Shown here one piece after another: positions 1 to 8,089 of a stretch of DNA of 64,000 bases. The notes under the pieces are model-generated. The model searched no databases, was not told the origin of the DNA, and saw only the letters and a program-made list of their open reading frames with translations. The stretch is from Roseateles asaccharophilus (GTDB taxonomy: Bacteria; Pseudomonadota; Gammaproteobacteria; Burkholderiales; Burkholderiaceae_C), in contig NZ_SNXE01000003.1 of assembly GCF_004362405.1 (NCBI RefSeq), positions 124,001-188,000 of the forward strand, written 5' to 3'. The number at the start of each line of letters is the position of its first letter. Positions within the stretch are counted from its first letter, which is position 1. The position numbers and the translations under genes are program-made.

Positions 1-449
1 AAGAGCTTGCTGCCGTTCGGTGTGAAGGTCAGCATATCGGGCAGCGCACCGACCGCGATGCTGTTGGTGCCCGTCAGCAAGTCACGGGTGGAGGTGTCGT
101 AGAGCTTGACCACGCCCGCATTGCGGCGATCGCCCGGAGCCTCGATCGCGAAGGCCGCCACGCCATTGTGAATGGCCACGCTGTTGATGGACCCGAAGCC
201 GCGGGTGTCGATGAATTGCAGCGCATTGCCGGTCTTGGCATCCAGCACATGCACGCCCGACACACCCGCCACCCACAAGGTCTTGGTCAGACTGTCAAAG
301 CTCACGACTTCCGAAGTGAAACCGGTCAGACCGGTGTGCTTGCTGGACCACGCGAGGCTGGCGCCATCGAGGGCACCCGCCGCGTGAACATTCAAGGCCA
401 GGACTGTGGTGGCAGCAGCCACCAGGGCAGACATCGTGGAACGCTTCAT
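1..449 (-). CDS. Choice-of-anchor I family secreted protein (3' part cut off by window edge)
   Basis: Translating from the ATG whose complement ends at 449 gives about 149 residues running off the left edge. It opens with a basic start and hydrophobic stretch ending in an Ala-X-Ala site (MKRSTMSALVAAATTVLA then LNVHAAG), a Sec signal peptide. The mature part reads like the N-terminal beta-propeller of choice-of-anchor I proteins (motifs FTSEVVSFD, VLDAKTG, INSVAIHNGVAAFAIEAP, LPDMLTFTPNG). A Shine-Dalgarno AAGGAA sits just upstream of the ATG. These proteins are exported and often found with phosphate-starvation genes; no enzymatic activity is assigned. The Pho box upstream supports phosphate control. 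The family call is by recognition of sequence style; the missing C-terminus prevents a full check. Confidence 0.8.
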   Translation of the reverse strand, partial: MKRSTMSALVAAATTVLALNVHAAGALDGASLAWSSKHTGLTGFTSEVVSFDSLTKTLWVAGVSGVHVLDAKTGNALQFIDTRGFGSINSVAIHNGVAAFAIEAPGDRRNAGVVKLYDTSTRDLLTGTNSIAVGALPDMLTFTPNGSKL

Positions 450-509
450 CAGGAATTCCTTGCGGCGGTTGGGAGCATGAGGACAAGCCCGCGAGGCTAG
501 TGACGACGC

Positions 510-527
510 ATGACAGTCAGGTGACAT
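510..527 (-). promoter_or_regulatory. Pho box (PhoB binding site) upstream of the choice-of-anchor I gene
   Basis: Read on the minus strand the site is ATGTCAC-CTGA-CTGTCAT. It matches the PhoB consensus of two CTGTCAT heptamers separated by four bases: the second heptamer is exact and the first matches five of seven. The 11-bp repeat period is exact. The site ends about 60 bases before the start codon, which leaves room for a -10 element and leader. Binding by PhoB is inferred. Confidence 0.65.
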
Positions 528-630
528 CGTGACGGAGTTCACACCCCTGAGCCAGGGGGGGGCCCTACCCGGCCCTCAGCGGCTTCCCCGCATGGCGCTC
601 AGCCCTTTGCCGCGCGCACTCGGCCGGCGC

Positions 631-1878
631 TCAATCGTGCCGCTCGGTTCCTGAGCCAACGCCCGGCTCTTGGGGCGCCAATCGCGCGGCCGGCCACTGA
701 GCCCACAACAGCAAGGCTGCCATCAGCCACATCGGAGCGGCGGCCACCGAGGCCGTGGCCAACAGGCCAAAGCCCAGAGGCATGACGATGGTCGCACCAT
801 TGGTAAAGAGCATGCGCAGGCCCAGGGCCTGACCGTGACGGTCGGCGGGCGTGATCTGGTGCAGGGTGGACAGCACCATGGGCTGCACCGAGCCCAGGGC
901 CAGCCCCAGGAGGGCGGAGCCCGCCATCAGGCCCGGCGTGCCGGGCAACCAGGCATACAAGGCCAGCACGGCGCAAGCGATGGCCATGGCGCCGCGCAGG
1001 GCCCGGATCTCGTCCACCTGCTCGGCCCACTTGGTGAGGGCCAAACGCACCAGGGTGGCGGCGGTGGCGAATGCGCCAAGAATCAGGCCGATGCTGGTGG
1101 CGCTGAGCTCGCGGCCGTGGCCGACGATGGGCACCACAAAGCTGTGAGCATCCCAGGCCGCGGCCAAGACCACATTGAGAATCATCAGTCGCCGGAAACT
1201 GGCCAGGCGCAAGAGGCCCCAAGCACCCTGCCGCGTGGCGCTCGAGGGGCTGGCCGGGAGGCTGGGGGCAAGACGCGGTACCTGCAGGGCCGCCCACCAG
1301 GCCAGCGATGGCAGCAGCACGGCCAGCGCGAAGGCCGCACGGAAGCTGATGTGGTCGATCAGAAGGCCCGCCACCACCGGCGCCAGGGCATTCGACAGGG
1401 CGGGGCCCAAGGCCAGCCAGCTGAAGATGCGGCGCATATCGCCGCTGCCCTGGGCCATCAGCCCCCCCTCGCGCTGTATGCCCACGGCGGCAATGCTCAA
1501 GGCGCCACCGGTCAACAGCGCCGCCAGACACAGGGCCAGCACGTGCTGGGAGAGCGCGGCCGTCAGCGCTCCCACGCAGGCCATCAGCACGGCGATGCCG
1601 ACCGGGCGGTGCAGGCCGTGCCGGTCGGCCATGCGGCCGGCCCACAGGGCCGTCAACATGGGCACCACCGCATACAGACTCAGCAGCACCCCCAGCGTCC
1701 ACTCGGGGTAGCCCTGCTTCAAGACGAAGAGGCTGGAGGTGACGCGGCTGGTGGCCATGCAGGCATGCACGAACACCAGGGCGGCCACGAGAAAGGGGAA
1801 AGCCCGTCGCTGGGCCGCGGCCTGCGCCTCGCCCAGAGGCTCAGTATGGACGCCCGGTGAACCGCCCGCCGTGCTCAA
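631..1878 (-). CDS. MFS transporter
   Basis: A 415-residue hydrophobic protein with about twelve membrane segments and the major facilitator loop motif between helices 2 and 3 (GRMADRHG, about residues 80-87). The second half repeats the fold (helices from about residue 210). Substrate cannot be read from sequence; many proteins of this type export drugs or metabolites. The reading frame begins at a TTG (complement of 1876-1878) that overlaps the TGA of the upstream rmuC gene as TTGA, so translation is probably coupled; no ATG occurs until residue 42, inside the first helix. It is the last gene of an rmuC-MFS pair. Confidence in the fold is high, in the exact start moderate. Confidence 0.85.
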   Translation of the reverse strand: MSTAGGSPGVHTEPLGEAQAAAQRRAFPFLVAALVFVHACMATSRVTSSLFVLKQGYPEWTLGVLLSLYAVVPMLTALWAGRMADRHGLHRPVGIAVLMACVGALTAALSQHVLALCLAALLTGGALSIAAVGIQREGGLMAQGSGDMRRIFSWLALGPALSNALAPVVAGLLIDHISFRAAFALAVLLPSLAWWAALQVPRLAPSLPASPSSATRQGAWGLLRLASFRRLMILNVVLAAAWDAHSFVVPIVGHGRELSATSIGLILGAFATAATLVRLALTKWAEQVDEIRALRGAMAIACAVLALYAWLPGTPGLMAGSALLGLALGSVQPMVLSTLHQITPADRHGQALGLRMLFTNGATIVMPLGFGLLATASVAAAPMWLMAALLLWAQWPAARLAPQEPGVGSGTERHD

Positions 1879-3314
1879 GCATCGCCCTCGGCATCGGCGC
1901 TGCCCAGCAGGGCCTGCACCCGGGTCTCGGGCAGGGCTTCCACCCCCTTGAGCTTGCGCGTCATCTGCCGGGTGCGGGTCTCGGCCATCTCGATGCTGCT
2001 GCTGGCCTCATCGAGCTTCTTCTTGGTCTTGGCCAGCACCTCGCCAAACTTGCCAAACTCGGTCTTGACCGCACCCAGCACCTCCCAGACCTCGGCCGAG
2101 CGCTTTTCCAGCGCCAGGGTGCGAAAGCCCATTTGCAAGCTGGTCAGGGTGGCCAGCAGGGTGGTGGGCCCCACCAGCATAACCTTGTGCTCGCGCTGCA
2201 GCGACTCCACCAGGCCCGGCCGGCGCAGTGCCTCGGCATACAGGCCTTCGGTGGGCACGAAGAGCATGCCGAAGTCGGTGGTGTGCGGCGGCGCGATGTA
2301 CTTGTCGCGTATGGTCTTGGCCTCCAGGCGCAGGCGGGTCTCGATGGCCTTGGCCGAGACTTCCACGGCGGCGGCATCGGCGCGATCCTGGGCTTCGAGC
2401 AGGCGCTCGTAATCCTCGCGCGGAAACTTGGCATCGATGGGCAGCCACAGCGGTGCACCGTCATCGCGCTGTCCCGGCAGGCGGATGGCGTATTCCACCC
2501 GCTCGCTGCTGCCCGGGACGGTGGCCACATTGCTGGCGTACTGCTCCGGCGTGAACACCTGCTCCAGCAGGCCCGCCAGCTGCACCTCGCCAAAGATGCC
2601 GCGGGTCTTCACATTGGTGAGCACCCGGTTCAGGGCGCCCACATCGCGGGCCAGTGTCTGCATCTCGCCCAGTCCCTTGTGCACCTGCTCCAGGCGCTCG
2701 GCCACTTGCTTGAAGCTCTCGCCCAGGCGCTGCTCCAGCGTGGCCTGCAGCTTCTCGTCCACGGTGGCGCGCATCTGCTCCAGCTTCTTCTCGTTGTCCT
2801 GCTGGATGGCGCCCAGCCGCTGATCCACGGCGGCCTGCACCAGGGAGAGGCGCTGATCCACCGCCGCCTGCACCTGGGTCAGGCGCTGCTCCTGGCGCTG
2901 GCCCAGCAGCTGCAGCTGCTCCGCCAGGGTGCTGGAGAGGCGGGCACCGGCCGCGTCCTGCGACTCACGCGCCGCCAGGGCCTGGGCGCCCAGGGCCTGC
3001 TGCAGCTGGGCCAGCTGCACGCGGAAGCTGTCGATCTGCTCATTCTGGGTGCGGGCCACATCGCCGCCCTGGGCCAGCAGGCTCTGCTGGAACTGGGTCA
3101 GGGTGGCCAGCAGCTCCTGGCGGGTGCCGCCGCTGCTGCGGGCCAGCTCGTCGCGCAGATCACGGTCCAAGCGGTCCAGGCGTTCGCCGTTCTGGCTGAG
3201 CCAGGGACCCAATTCGGCGCTGGCATCCGCACTGCGCAGGCGCGTCCAGATCAGGATCAGCAGGAGCAGGACCAGGGCCAGCAGGCCCAGCAACAAGGCT
3301 TCGACAAGACTCAT
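1875..3314 (-). CDS. rmuC: DNA recombination protein RmuC
   Basis: A 479-residue protein with an N-terminal transmembrane helix (about residues 5-24), a long Gln/Glu/Arg-rich coiled coil (about 30-210) and the conserved RmuC nuclease-like domain (about 215-440; motifs RGIFGEVQL, LPIDAKFP, KYIAPPHTTDF, MLVGPTTLLATL). RmuC limits inversions at short inverted repeats in E. coli and resembles restriction-type endonucleases; its precise substrate is not settled. Length and domain order are normal for the family. The stop overlaps the start of the downstream MFS gene. The D-2-hydroxyacid dehydrogenase gene starts upstream on the same strand but ends 12 bases before this start, so all may share a transcript. 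Confidence 0.95.
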   Translation of the reverse strand: MSLVEALLLGLLALVLLLLILIWTRLRSADASAELGPWLSQNGERLDRLDRDLRDELARSSGGTRQELLATLTQFQQSLLAQGGDVARTQNEQIDSFRVQLAQLQQALGAQALAARESQDAAGARLSSTLAEQLQLLGQRQEQRLTQVQAAVDQRLSLVQAAVDQRLGAIQQDNEKKLEQMRATVDEKLQATLEQRLGESFKQVAERLEQVHKGLGEMQTLARDVGALNRVLTNVKTRGIFGEVQLAGLLEQVFTPEQYASNVATVPGSSERVEYAIRLPGQRDDGAPLWLPIDAKFPREDYERLLEAQDRADAAAVEVSAKAIETRLRLEAKTIRDKYIAPPHTTDFGMLFVPTEGLYAEALRRPGLVESLQREHKVMLVGPTTLLATLTSLQMGFRTLALEKRSAEVWEVLGAVKTEFGKFGEVLAKTKKKLDEASSSIEMAETRTRQMTRKLKGVEALPETRVQALLGSADAEGDA

Positions 3315-3326
3315 GCGGCCATTGTC

Positions 3327-4331
3327 TCAGGCCGGCTCAGCCCCCCGATTCAGCAACTCAGGGTTGAGTGCGGTGGGCGGACGGCCACCGCTGAGCGCGG
3401 CGATCAGGTTGTCCACGGCCAGATGGCTCATGGCCAGTCGTGTGGGGATGGAGGCACTGGCGATATGCGGGGTGAGCACCACATTGGGCACGGTCAACAG
3501 GCCGGGGTGGACCTGGGGTTCGCCCTCGAACACGTCCAGGCCCGCGGCCGCGATGCGACGCGTGGCCAGGGCCTGGGCCAGGGCCGCGTCGTCCACCACA
3601 CCGCCGCGGGCGATATTGGTCAGGGTGGCACTGGGCTTCATCAGGCCCAGTTCACGCGCGCCGATCGCATGGTGCGAGGCGGGGCTGTAGGGCACGACGA
3701 TCACCAGATGGTCAGCCTGCTGCAGCAGGGCGTCCTTCTCCACCCACTGGGCCGCCAGCGGCGCTTCCAGCGCGGGGGCCAGGCGGCTGCGGTTGTGATA
3801 GATCACCCGCATGCCAAAGCCCAGATGGCCGCGCCGGGCAATGGCCTGCCCGATGCGGCCCATGCCCAGAATGCCCAGGGTGCTGCCATGCACATCGCTG
3901 CCGGCGAACATGTCGTAGCTCCATTTGTGCCACTCGCCGCGGCGCAGAAAGTGCTCGCTCTCGCTGATGCGGCGGGCCGTGGCCATCATCAGGGCAAAGC
4001 CGAAATCGGCCGTGGTCTCGGTCAGCACATCGGGCGCATTGCTGACCAGCACGCCGCGTGCGGTGCAGGCCGGCAGGTCGACGTTGTTGTAACCCACCGC
4101 CATGCTGCAGACCGCGCGCAGATCGGGGCAGGCGTCCAGCAGGGTGGCGTCGATCTGCTCGGAGCCGGTGATGTAGACGCCCTGCACGCCCTGCAGCCGA
4201 CGTATCAGTTCGTCCTGAGGCCAGACGGCATCGTCATCATTGACCCGGACCTCAAAGTGCTCGCGCAGGCGTGCGATCGCATCATCGAAGGTCCGACGGG
4301 CCACCAGCACCACGGCTTTGCGGTCTGCCAT
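3327..4331 (-). CDS. D-isomer-specific 2-hydroxyacid dehydrogenase (glyoxylate/hydroxypyruvate reductase type)
   Basis: A 334-residue cytosolic NAD(P)-dependent oxidoreductase. The Rossmann fingerprint GMGRIG is at about residues 152-157, and the catalytic triad of the family is present: Arg in NIARGGVVDD (about 239), Glu in DVFEGEP (about 269) and His in TPHIASAS (about 286). Proteins of this subgroup reduce glyoxylate or hydroxypyruvate, or act on related 2-keto acids; which one cannot be decided here. It lies four bases downstream of a nitroreductase gene (stop at 4336) and just before rmuC on the same strand, in a compact run of unrelated housekeeping genes. Confidence 0.9.
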   Translation of the reverse strand: MADRKAVVLVARRTFDDAIARLREHFEVRVNDDDAVWPQDELIRRLQGVQGVYITGSEQIDATLLDACPDLRAVCSMAVGYNNVDLPACTARGVLVSNAPDVLTETTADFGFALMMATARRISESEHFLRRGEWHKWSYDMFAGSDVHGSTLGILGMGRIGQAIARRGHLGFGMRVIYHNRSRLAPALEAPLAAQWVEKDALLQQADHLVIVVPYSPASHHAIGARELGLMKPSATLTNIARGGVVDDAALAQALATRRIAAAGLDVFEGEPQVHPGLLTVPNVVLTPHIASASIPTRLAMSHLAVDNLIAALSGGRPPTALNPELLNRGAEPA

Positions 4332-4335
4332 GCGC

Positions 4336-5070
4336 TCAGCCTTTCAGGGGGGCGTCCAGAAAGCGGGTGAAGCCCGCCACCGGCTCGCGCTCGGTGACCA
4401 GGCTGTTCTCCACCGCGGCCGGGTCGGCATAGCCCAGGGCCATGCCGCAGACCAGCTGCTGCTCGGGCTTGAGGGCCAGTTCATCCGCGATCAGACGGTG
4501 GAACTGGGTGAAGGCCGCCTGCGGGCAGGTGTGCAGGCCGCGCGCGCGGGCCGCGATCATGATGTTTTGCAGGAACATGCCGTAGTCCAGCCAGCTGCCC
4601 TGCTGCATCACGCGGTCGATAGTGAAGATCAGGCCCACCGGCGCGTCGAAGAAGAGGTAGTTGCGGCCGTGCTGCTCGTGCATGCGCAGCTTGTCGCCCT
4701 TGGCGATGCCCAGCAGGCCGTAGAGGTCCCAGCCCACCTTGCGGCGGCGGTCGATATAGGGCGAGACCCATTCGCGCGGGTAGTAGGCGTACTCCTCGCC
4801 ATGGGTGGCCAGTTCCTCGGGGTCGTCATAGGCGGCGGTGATGCGTTGGGAGAGACGGGCCTTGGCCGCGCCGGTCAGCACATGCACCTGCCAGGGCTGG
4901 GTGTTGGTGCCCGAGGGCGCCCGCGAGGCCACGCGCAGGATGTCCTCGATCAGGGCCCGCTCCACCGGCTGCGCCAGGTAGGCGCGCATGGAGTGCCGGG
5001 TCGTGATGGCCGCATCGATGGCGGCGGTGGCGGCGCTGTCGGGCGACTCGAAGGCGGAGAACGAGCTCAT
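4336..5070 (-). CDS. Nitroreductase family FMN oxidoreductase
   Basis: A 244-residue protein with the nitroreductase FMN-binding start (RHSMRAYLAQPVER, about residues 26-39) and the conserved RAPSGTNTQPW segment (about 51-61) that lines the flavin phosphate and substrate pocket. Such enzymes use NAD(P)H to reduce nitroaromatics, quinones or flavins in the cytosol; the physiological substrate is unknown. The start overlaps the stop of the upstream thioesterase gene by four bases (ATGA), so the two are translationally coupled. No missing motif was seen. Confidence 0.9.
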   Translation of the reverse strand: MSSFSAFESPDSAATAAIDAAITTRHSMRAYLAQPVERALIEDILRVASRAPSGTNTQPWQVHVLTGAAKARLSQRITAAYDDPEELATHGEEYAYYPREWVSPYIDRRRKVGWDLYGLLGIAKGDKLRMHEQHGRNYLFFDAPVGLIFTIDRVMQQGSWLDYGMFLQNIMIAARARGLHTCPQAAFTQFHRLIADELALKPEQQLVCGMALGYADPAAVENSLVTEREPVAGFTRFLDAPLKG

Positions 5071-5516
5071 GGCAGTTGCAGTCCTTTCAGGGCATTCAGG
5101 GTGGCGGGGGGTAGCGCGCTCACCGGCCGGCGGCTCTCACGCTCCACATAGACATGGACGAAATGGCCGCAGGCGGCGGACAGGGGCTCGCCCGCGGCAA
5201 AGAGCCCGATCTCGTAGCGCACGCTGGAGCGGCCCAGATGCGCCACGCGCAAGCCGGCCTCGATGCGCTGCGGGAAGGCCAGTGAGGCGAAGAAGTTGCA
5301 GTGCGTCTCCACCACCAGGCCGATGACCGGCCCCCCGTGGATGTCCAGCGCGCCCTGCTCGATCAGGTACTGGTTCACCGCGGTGTCGAAGAGGCTGTAG
5401 TAGATGACGTTGTTGAGGTGGCCGTAGATATCGTTGTCCATCCAGCGGGTGGACAGGGACATGAAATGCCGGTAGGCCTCGCGGCCCTGGGCCTGGGGTC
5501 GGTGCTCCTCACTCAT
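5067..5516 (-). CDS. 4HBT-type acyl-CoA thioesterase
   Basis: A 149-residue single hot-dog-fold protein. The diagnostic segment RWMDNDIYGHLNNVIYY (about residues 24-40) contains the Asp and His positions of the 4-hydroxybenzoyl-CoA thioesterase/YbgC family. These enzymes hydrolyse acyl-CoA thioesters; the acyl group is not evident from sequence. It heads a two-gene unit with the nitroreductase (4-base overlap), and the upstream neighbour on the same strand is the histone-deacetylase-like gene 12 bases away. The start at the ATG complementary to 5514-5516 gives the usual family length. Confidence 0.88.
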   Translation of the reverse strand: MSEEHRPQAQGREAYRHFMSLSTRWMDNDIYGHLNNVIYYSLFDTAVNQYLIEQGALDIHGGPVIGLVVETHCNFFASLAFPQRIEAGLRVAHLGRSSVRYEIGLFAAGEPLSAACGHFVHVYVERESRRPVSALPPATLNALKGLQLP

Positions 5517-5528
5517 GCCCGCATTCTT

Positions 5529-6458
5529 TCATCGCCCCGCCTGCCAGAGCGCCCAGCTGTGCGCGGCGGCGCTCAGGGTATTCACCTGCACCGTCAGCAT
5601 GGCGTCCAGGTCCTCGCCGTAGCCGCCGGCCATGCTCAGCGCCACCGGGATGCCCCGCTCCCGCAGGGCCTGCAGCACCCGGCGGTCGCGCTCCAGCATG
5701 CCGGCGGTGCTGAGCTTGAGCCGGCCCAGACGGTCGCCCTCATGGGGATCGGCCCCGGCCAGGTAGAAGGCCAGGCCCGGCGCCGGGCAGCGCGCCCAGA
5801 CCTGGGCCAGGGCCTGGTCCAGGGCCTGCAGATAGGCCGCGTCACCACAGCCATCGGGCAGGTCCACATCCAGATCGCTGGCCTCCTTGCGGAAGGGAAA
5901 GTTGCGGGCCCCGTGCATAGAGAAGGTGAAGACGCTGGGATCCTCGCGAAAGATGGCGGCCGTGCCATTGCCCTGGTGCACATCCAGATCGATGACCAAC
6001 ACCTGCAGTTCCGGCCTGCCCTCGCGCCGGGCCATGGCCTGCATGTGGCGCGCCGCCACGGCCACATCATTGAACACGCAGTAACCCGAGCCCTTGTCGG
6101 CATAGGCATGGTGGGTGCCACCGGCCAGATTGGCACCCACCCCCTCGGCCAGGGCGGCGCGCGCCGCTTCCAGCGTCGCCCCCACCGAGCAGCGCGAACG
6201 CAGAGCCATGGAGGGCGACCAGGGAAATCCGATCTCGCGCTGCTGGGCCGCGCTCAGGCTGCCGTTGAAGACGGCCTGCACGTAGTGCGGGCTGTGGACA
6301 CGCAGCAGGGACTGAGCCTCGGCCAGCGGCGCGGGCGCAATCCGGAACGGCGGGCCCAGGGCCTCCAGCCGCTGGCGCAGCAGGCCGTACTTGGCCTCGG
6401 GAAAGCGGTGGCCGGGCGGAAGCTCCAGGCGGTAGGCGTCGGCATGAAAGGCTTGCAT
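5529..6458 (-). CDS. Histone deacetylase family protein (zinc amidohydrolase)
   Basis: A 309-residue arginase/deacetylase-fold enzyme. Visible active-site features are the tandem His in GGTHHAYADKGSGYCVFND, the zinc ligands in VIDLDVHQGNGTAA and AGADPHEGD, and the transition-state Tyr in SMAGGYGEDL near the C-terminus. Bacterial members act on acetylated polyamines or other small N-acyl compounds, not histones; substrate is unknown. The size is typical. It lies upstream of the thioesterase-nitroreductase-dehydrogenase run, probably as the first gene of that transcript. The upstream region to the phasin promoter is short. Confidence 0.9.
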   Translation of the reverse strand: MQAFHADAYRLELPPGHRFPEAKYGLLRQRLEALGPPFRIAPAPLAEAQSLLRVHSPHYVQAVFNGSLSAAQQREIGFPWSPSMALRSRCSVGATLEAARAALAEGVGANLAGGTHHAYADKGSGYCVFNDVAVAARHMQAMARREGRPELQVLVIDLDVHQGNGTAAIFREDPSVFTFSMHGARNFPFRKEASDLDVDLPDGCGDAAYLQALDQALAQVWARCPAPGLAFYLAGADPHEGDRLGRLKLSTAGMLERDRRVLQALRERGIPVALSMAGGYGEDLDAMLTVQVNTLSAAAHSWALWQAGR

Positions 6459-6570
6459 GGCCCTGCACCATAACCGCTGTGCGGAGCGCCTGCCGGTCCA
6501 GGCGCGTCACCAGGGTGTCACGCGCTCACGGCAGTCTTGGCAGCCATCCGGGCGCTGATCAACAGTATTT

Positions 6571-6586
6571 TTGTTGCATTGCACAA
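6571..6586. promoter_or_regulatory. Imperfect dyad upstream of phasin, candidate PhaR operator
   Basis: TTGTTGCATTGCACAA has matching ends (TTGT/ACAA) around a TGCA-rich core. A second TGC/GCA-rich stretch (GCGGTGCAGCAATTGCA) follows at about 6633-6649 on the other side of the -10 element. PhaR-type repressors of polyhydroxyalkanoate granule genes bind TGC/GCA dyads upstream of phasin genes in relatives, so this is a candidate operator by position and composition only. Confidence 0.4.
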
Positions 6587-6594
6587 AAAAGTGC

Positions 6595-6622
6595 TTGCAA
6601 TCGATGGCAGCGTCCTTATACT
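6595..6622 (+). promoter_or_regulatory. Sigma-70 promoter of the phasin gene
   Basis: TTGCAA at 6595-6600 and TATACT at 6617-6622 are separated by 16 bases. They precede a leader of about 80 bases and a clear AGGAG ribosome site at 6699-6703, seven bases before the ATG. This is one of the most AT-rich stretches in the first 10 kb. Confidence 0.65.
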
Positions 6623-6710
6623 GAATCATGTTGCGGTGCAGCAATTGCAATTGAACGGCACCGAAGAGTTCTCAACAGTCTCTGCCTATCAACCTCACAG
6701 GAGCTATTCC

Positions 6711-7268
6711 ATGTTGACCGCTGAACAAGTTTTCGCCGCCCACAAAGCCAATATCGAGACCCTTTTCGGTCTGACCAACAAGGCTTTCGAAGGTGTGGAG
6801 AAGCTGGTCGAGCTGAATCTGCAAGTCGCCAAGACCGCCCTGGGCGAGGCTGCCGAGACCGCCAATGCCGCCATGTCCGTCAAGGACGCCCAGGAGCTGC
6901 TGAATCTGCAAGCCTCCCTGCTGCAGCCCAGCGCCGAGAAGGCCGCCTCCTACAGCCGCCACCTCTACGACATCGCTTCCAGCACCCAGGCCGAAGTGGC
7001 CAAGGTGGCCGAGGCCCAGATCGCCGACGCCCAGCAGAAGTTCGCCGCCGTGGTCGACAGCATGGCCAAGAACGCGCCCGCCGGCACCGAGAACGCCGTG
7101 GCCCTGGTGAAGTCGGCCGTGGCCGCCGCCAACAACACCTTCGAGTCGGTGCAAAAGGCTGCCAAGCAGGCCAGCGAGATCGCCGAGGCCAATTTCCAGG
7201 CCGCCACCAGCACCGCCGTCAAGGCCAGCCAGACCGCCAGCCGCTCCAGCAAGCGCGCTGCCGCCTGA
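6711..7268 (+). CDS. phaP: Phasin family protein (PHA granule-associated)
   Basis: A 185-residue, Ala-rich, almost wholly helical protein. It has the phasin opening [21 protein letters not shown] and the conserved [14 protein letters not shown] and [14 protein letters not shown] segments. Phasins coat polyhydroxyalkanoate granules and control their number and size. The C-terminal 30 residues are rich in Ala, Ser, Thr and Lys, a common ending in this family. The ATG at 6711 was chosen because it follows AGGAG at the right distance; an in-frame upstream extension to 6537 would run through the promoter. The gene is monocistronic, with its own promoter and terminator. Phasin presence suggests the organism stores PHA. 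Confidence 0.93.
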   Translation: MLTAEQVFAAHKANIETLFGLTNKAFEGVEKLVELNLQVAKTALGEAAETANAAMSVKDAQELLNLQASLLQPSAEKAASYSRHLYDIASSTQAEVAKVAEAQIADAQQKFAAVVDSMAKNAPAGTENAVALVKSAVAAANNTFESVQKAAKQASEIAEANFQAATSTAVKASQTASRSSKRAAA

Positions 7269-7328
7269 GCACCTACCGTTTGTCTCCTCGGTACCCAAAG
7301 AAGCCCTGAGCTTCCCAAGTACCCTTGA

Positions 7329-7357
7329 AGCCCGGCCTCGGCCGGGCTCTTTTTTTG
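7329..7357 (+). terminator. Rho-independent terminator after phasin
   Basis: A 9-bp GC stem AGCCCGGCC/GGCCGGGCT with a two-base loop is followed by a run of T residues (CTTTTTTT), 60 bases after the phasin stop codon. Confidence 0.85.
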
Positions 7358-7382
7358 CCCGAACGCCGGGACCGAGCGCTCG

Positions 7383-8009
7383 TCAGCGCCCCCCCACGCC
7401 CAGGCGCTCCAGCTGGTCGCCCAGCAGCTCCAGGCGCAGCAGGGGGTTGTCCAGGGCCAGAAGGCGCTGCTTCTCCAGCGGGGACAGGGGCAGCAGCTCC
7501 GCCCAGCGGTTGGCCAGCCAGGCACAGTCATCCCAGCGGTAGGGCGGCTGAACGGGCATGTCGTCGGCCGCCGCCCCCGTCTCCAGGGTGTGCAGCAGGC
7601 GCTGCATCAGGGGCGCAAGGGGCTGCAGATCCTCCGGCACGGGCAGCGCCAGCTCCTCGTCCAGCAACTCCAGCTCACCCATCCACAGGCCATGCGGCAG
7701 GCAGTGCTGCTCGAGCAGGCGGAACCGACGCCCACCTCGGCAGCGAATCTGCAGCAGCCCCGGCCGCGGACGCTCCACCCGTTCCAGATGGGCCAGGGTG
7801 CCCAGGCTTTCGAAGCGCTCGGTCAGAAAGCCCTCCCCCGGTCCGCGCTGGCGCACCTCCATACCCTCGGTGAGCATCAGCACGCCGAAGGGCTCACCAC
7901 TCTTCTCGCAGCGCTGGACCAGATCCAGGTAGCGGGGCTCGAAGATGCGCAGGGACAGCAGCCCCCCGGGGAATAGCGGTGACTGGAGCGGAAAGAGGGC
8001 CGTTTGCAT
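7383..8009 (-). CDS. LON peptidase substrate-binding-domain protein
   Basis: A 208-residue protein matching the N-terminal domain of Lon only: LFPLQSPLFPGGLLSLRIFEPRYLDLV near the start (about residues 5-31), followed by GEPFGVLMLTEG. No AAA+ ATPase or protease domain follows, which is normal for this stand-alone family (YcaP/PUA-like LON). Function is not established; a role in binding unfolded or regulatory proteins is assumed from the Lon domain. The gene converges on the phasin gene, with the phasin terminator between them. Confidence 0.88.
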   Translation of the reverse strand: MQTALFPLQSPLFPGGLLSLRIFEPRYLDLVQRCEKSGEPFGVLMLTEGMEVRQRGPGEGFLTERFESLGTLAHLERVERPRPGLLQIRCRGGRRFRLLEQHCLPHGLWMGELELLDEELALPVPEDLQPLAPLMQRLLHTLETGAAADDMPVQPPYRWDDCAWLANRWAELLPLSPLEKQRLLALDNPLLRLELLGDQLERLGVGGR

Positions 8010-8089
8010 GATGGCGCCAGCATAGCCCGCGCTGCCGATGGCGGCGCGATCGGGTTTTCAGGCCGGCCGGCGACCGGGGTTGGACGGGC

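Noticed and set aside
1857-4370. 837-codon open frame opposite rmuC and the dehydrogenase gene
   Set aside because: It is a Gln/His/Gly/Leu-rich antisense shadow produced by high-GC third positions; two well-supported genes occupy the other strand and no domain is visible.
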